Source: Bacillota bacterium (GTDB taxonomy: Bacteria; Bacillota; Bacilli; Lactobacillales; Streptococcaceae). From it: a stretch of 6,403 bases of DNA. The DNA is taken from contig JAJXWC010000132.1 in assembly GCA_021781855.1 (NCBI GenBank), forward strand, positions 1-6,403, read 5' to 3'. A program made the position numbers and the translations under genes. How positions within the stretch are numbered: position 1 is the stretch's first letter; each line of letters opens with the position of its first letter. Positions 6,007 to 6,403 of this stretch are shown piece after piece. Under the pieces are notes generated by a model, which worked only from the letters and a program-made list of their open reading frames with translations, was not told where the DNA came from and searched no databases.

Positions 6007-6019
6007 ATTTGAAAATTAT
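6004..6019. repeat. AT-rich inverted repeat upstream of the operator
   Basis: ATAATTT (6004-6010) and AAATTAT (6013-6019) form 7-bp arms around two bases, right next to the operator. It could be a second binding site or a curved AT-rich upstream element. With A/T only, chance is a fair explanation. Confidence 0.3.
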
Positions 6020-6037
6020 AGAAAATAGTTTTGTGAT

Positions 6038-6181
6038 ATGGCTATGTTAAGAAATGTCGTGACACGTGGAAAGATTATTCGGACAATAATCTTGTTGGCT
6101 AAGAATATTGGACTATCTACGGTAAAATCCATCGGATTACTGAATATTTTGGGCTAAAGTCGTTCTCACCTTTAACGATGA
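6038..6181 (+). pseudogene. Remnant of a TetR-family repressor gene (N-terminal HTH part)
   Basis: The plus-strand frame from ATG 6038 encodes 39 residues up to TAA at 6155. The portion TRGKIIRTIILLAKNIGLST resembles the first helices of TetR regulators (pattern TR-x-KII-x-x-x-I-x-LA-x-x-x-GLS). VKSIGLLNILG then resembles the helix-turn-helix region, apparently short by a few residues. Past the stop, the same frame reads SRSHL before TAA at 6173, which fits the usual recognition helix end (SRSxLY). The frame then stops again and runs into the thyA terminator, so the whole ligand-binding domain is absent. No good ribosome binding site is visible. The divergent position and the palindrome beside it suit a former repressor of the exporter. 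The match is by eye; a chance short frame is the alternative. Confidence 0.5.
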
Positions 6182-6184
6182 GAT

Positions 6185-6218
6185 AAAAAAACCGTTTCCC
6201 ACGGAAACAGGTTTTTTT
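6185..6218 (-). terminator. Terminator after thyA, possibly bidirectional
   Basis: Seven A's, CC and GTTTCC pair with GGAAAC, GG and seven T's around a 3-base loop, with one bulged base (A6209 on the plus strand). It lies 21 bases beyond the thyA stop. Since both flanks carry A- and T-runs, it can work in either direction and would also stop plus-strand transcription of the repressor remnant. Confidence 0.9.
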
Positions 6219-6239
6219 GCTTTTACAAGTAGTGTACCA

Positions 6240-6403
6240 TCAAATCGCTAAATCAAACTTCAACTGAGGTTTGACAGGCTCATAATTTTCAAGCGTGAAA
6301 TCCTCTGCTCGAATATCAAAGAAATTCGTACCGTCAGGCACATTCAGTACCAAACGTGGTTCAAGCTCAGATGATGTGCGCTTTAAGAGTTCTTCGGCCT
6401 GTT
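6240..6403 (-). CDS. thyA: Thymidylate synthase, C-terminal part (cut by window edge)
   Basis: Makes dTMP from dUMP with methylene-tetrahydrofolate in the cytoplasm. Only the last 53 codons are present, read from 6401 to the TGA at 6240. The sequence QAEELLKRTSSELEPRL is followed by LNVPDGTNFFDI, then the C-terminal family pattern EDFTLENYEPVKPQLKFDLAI. This matches the ThyA end, in which a xDFxLxxYxP segment precedes a short hydrophobic tail that closes the active site. The active-site cysteine lies outside the window. A terminator follows directly, so it does not share its transcript with the exporter. Confidence 0.93.
   Translation of the reverse strand, partial: QAEELLKRTSSELEPRLVLNVPDGTNFFDIRAEDFTLENYEPVKPQLKFDLAI

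Noticed and set aside
6073..6091. Inverted repeat GATTATT / AATAATC as a terminator or operator
   Set aside because: Seven-base, mostly A/T arms with no T-run, lying inside the repressor remnant; chance is likely.
1..6403. Insertion sequence, prophage, CRISPR array or tRNA
   Set aside because: No transposase-like frame, terminal repeats, regularly spaced repeats or cloverleaf was seen anywhere in the window.

Overview
The window looks like a chromosomal segment of a Lactococcus-type lactic acid bacterium (Firmicutes, Streptococcaceae). The evidence is the gene order purC-purS-purQ-purL-purF, PurBox motifs of the lactococcal type (AWWWCCGAACWWT) before purC, the protein sequences, and a thyA C-terminus of lactococcal type. 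The genus is an inference from recognition; no search was run. All intact genes lie on the minus strand, so the window reads biologically from right to left.

Right end (6403 to 5940): the last 53 codons of thymidylate synthase (thyA), then a hairpin terminator. A roughly 300-base gap follows. It holds a short plus-strand reading frame that looks like the decayed DNA-binding N-terminus of a TetR-type repressor, and a near-consensus minus-strand promoter covered by a long imperfect palindrome. That promoter drives a 569-residue, probably 14-helix drug exporter of the DHA2 major facilitator family (5939 to 4230). The picture is a classic divergent repressor/pump module in which the repressor has been lost but its operator persists.

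Middle (4229 to 4060): a compact control region for the purine operon. It contains a perfect PurBox, a strong intrinsic terminator that closes the transporter transcript, a second weaker PurBox touching the terminator's T-run, and a probable -10 element. If the known lactococcal spacing holds (PurR activator site centred about 76 bases upstream of the transcription start), the start falls near 4076.

Left two thirds (4059 to 1): purC (TTG start), purS, purQ, purL and the start of purF. They encode SAICAR synthase, the three subunits of formylglycinamidine ribonucleotide synthase (PurS, PurQ, PurL), and the first enzyme of de novo purine synthesis, amidophosphoribosyltransferase. purS/purQ overlap by 4 bases, purQ/purL by 1 and purL/purF by 16, so translation is probably coupled. 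The 64-base purC-purS gap holds an 8-bp hairpin between a tandem purine-rich ribosome-binding sequence and the purS start.

There is no mobile element, CRISPR array, tRNA or rRNA. The backbone is ordinary. The points worth a second look are the orphaned operator with its repressor remnant, the interleaved PurBox/terminator control region, PurBox-like sites inside purC and purQ, and the purS leader hairpin.
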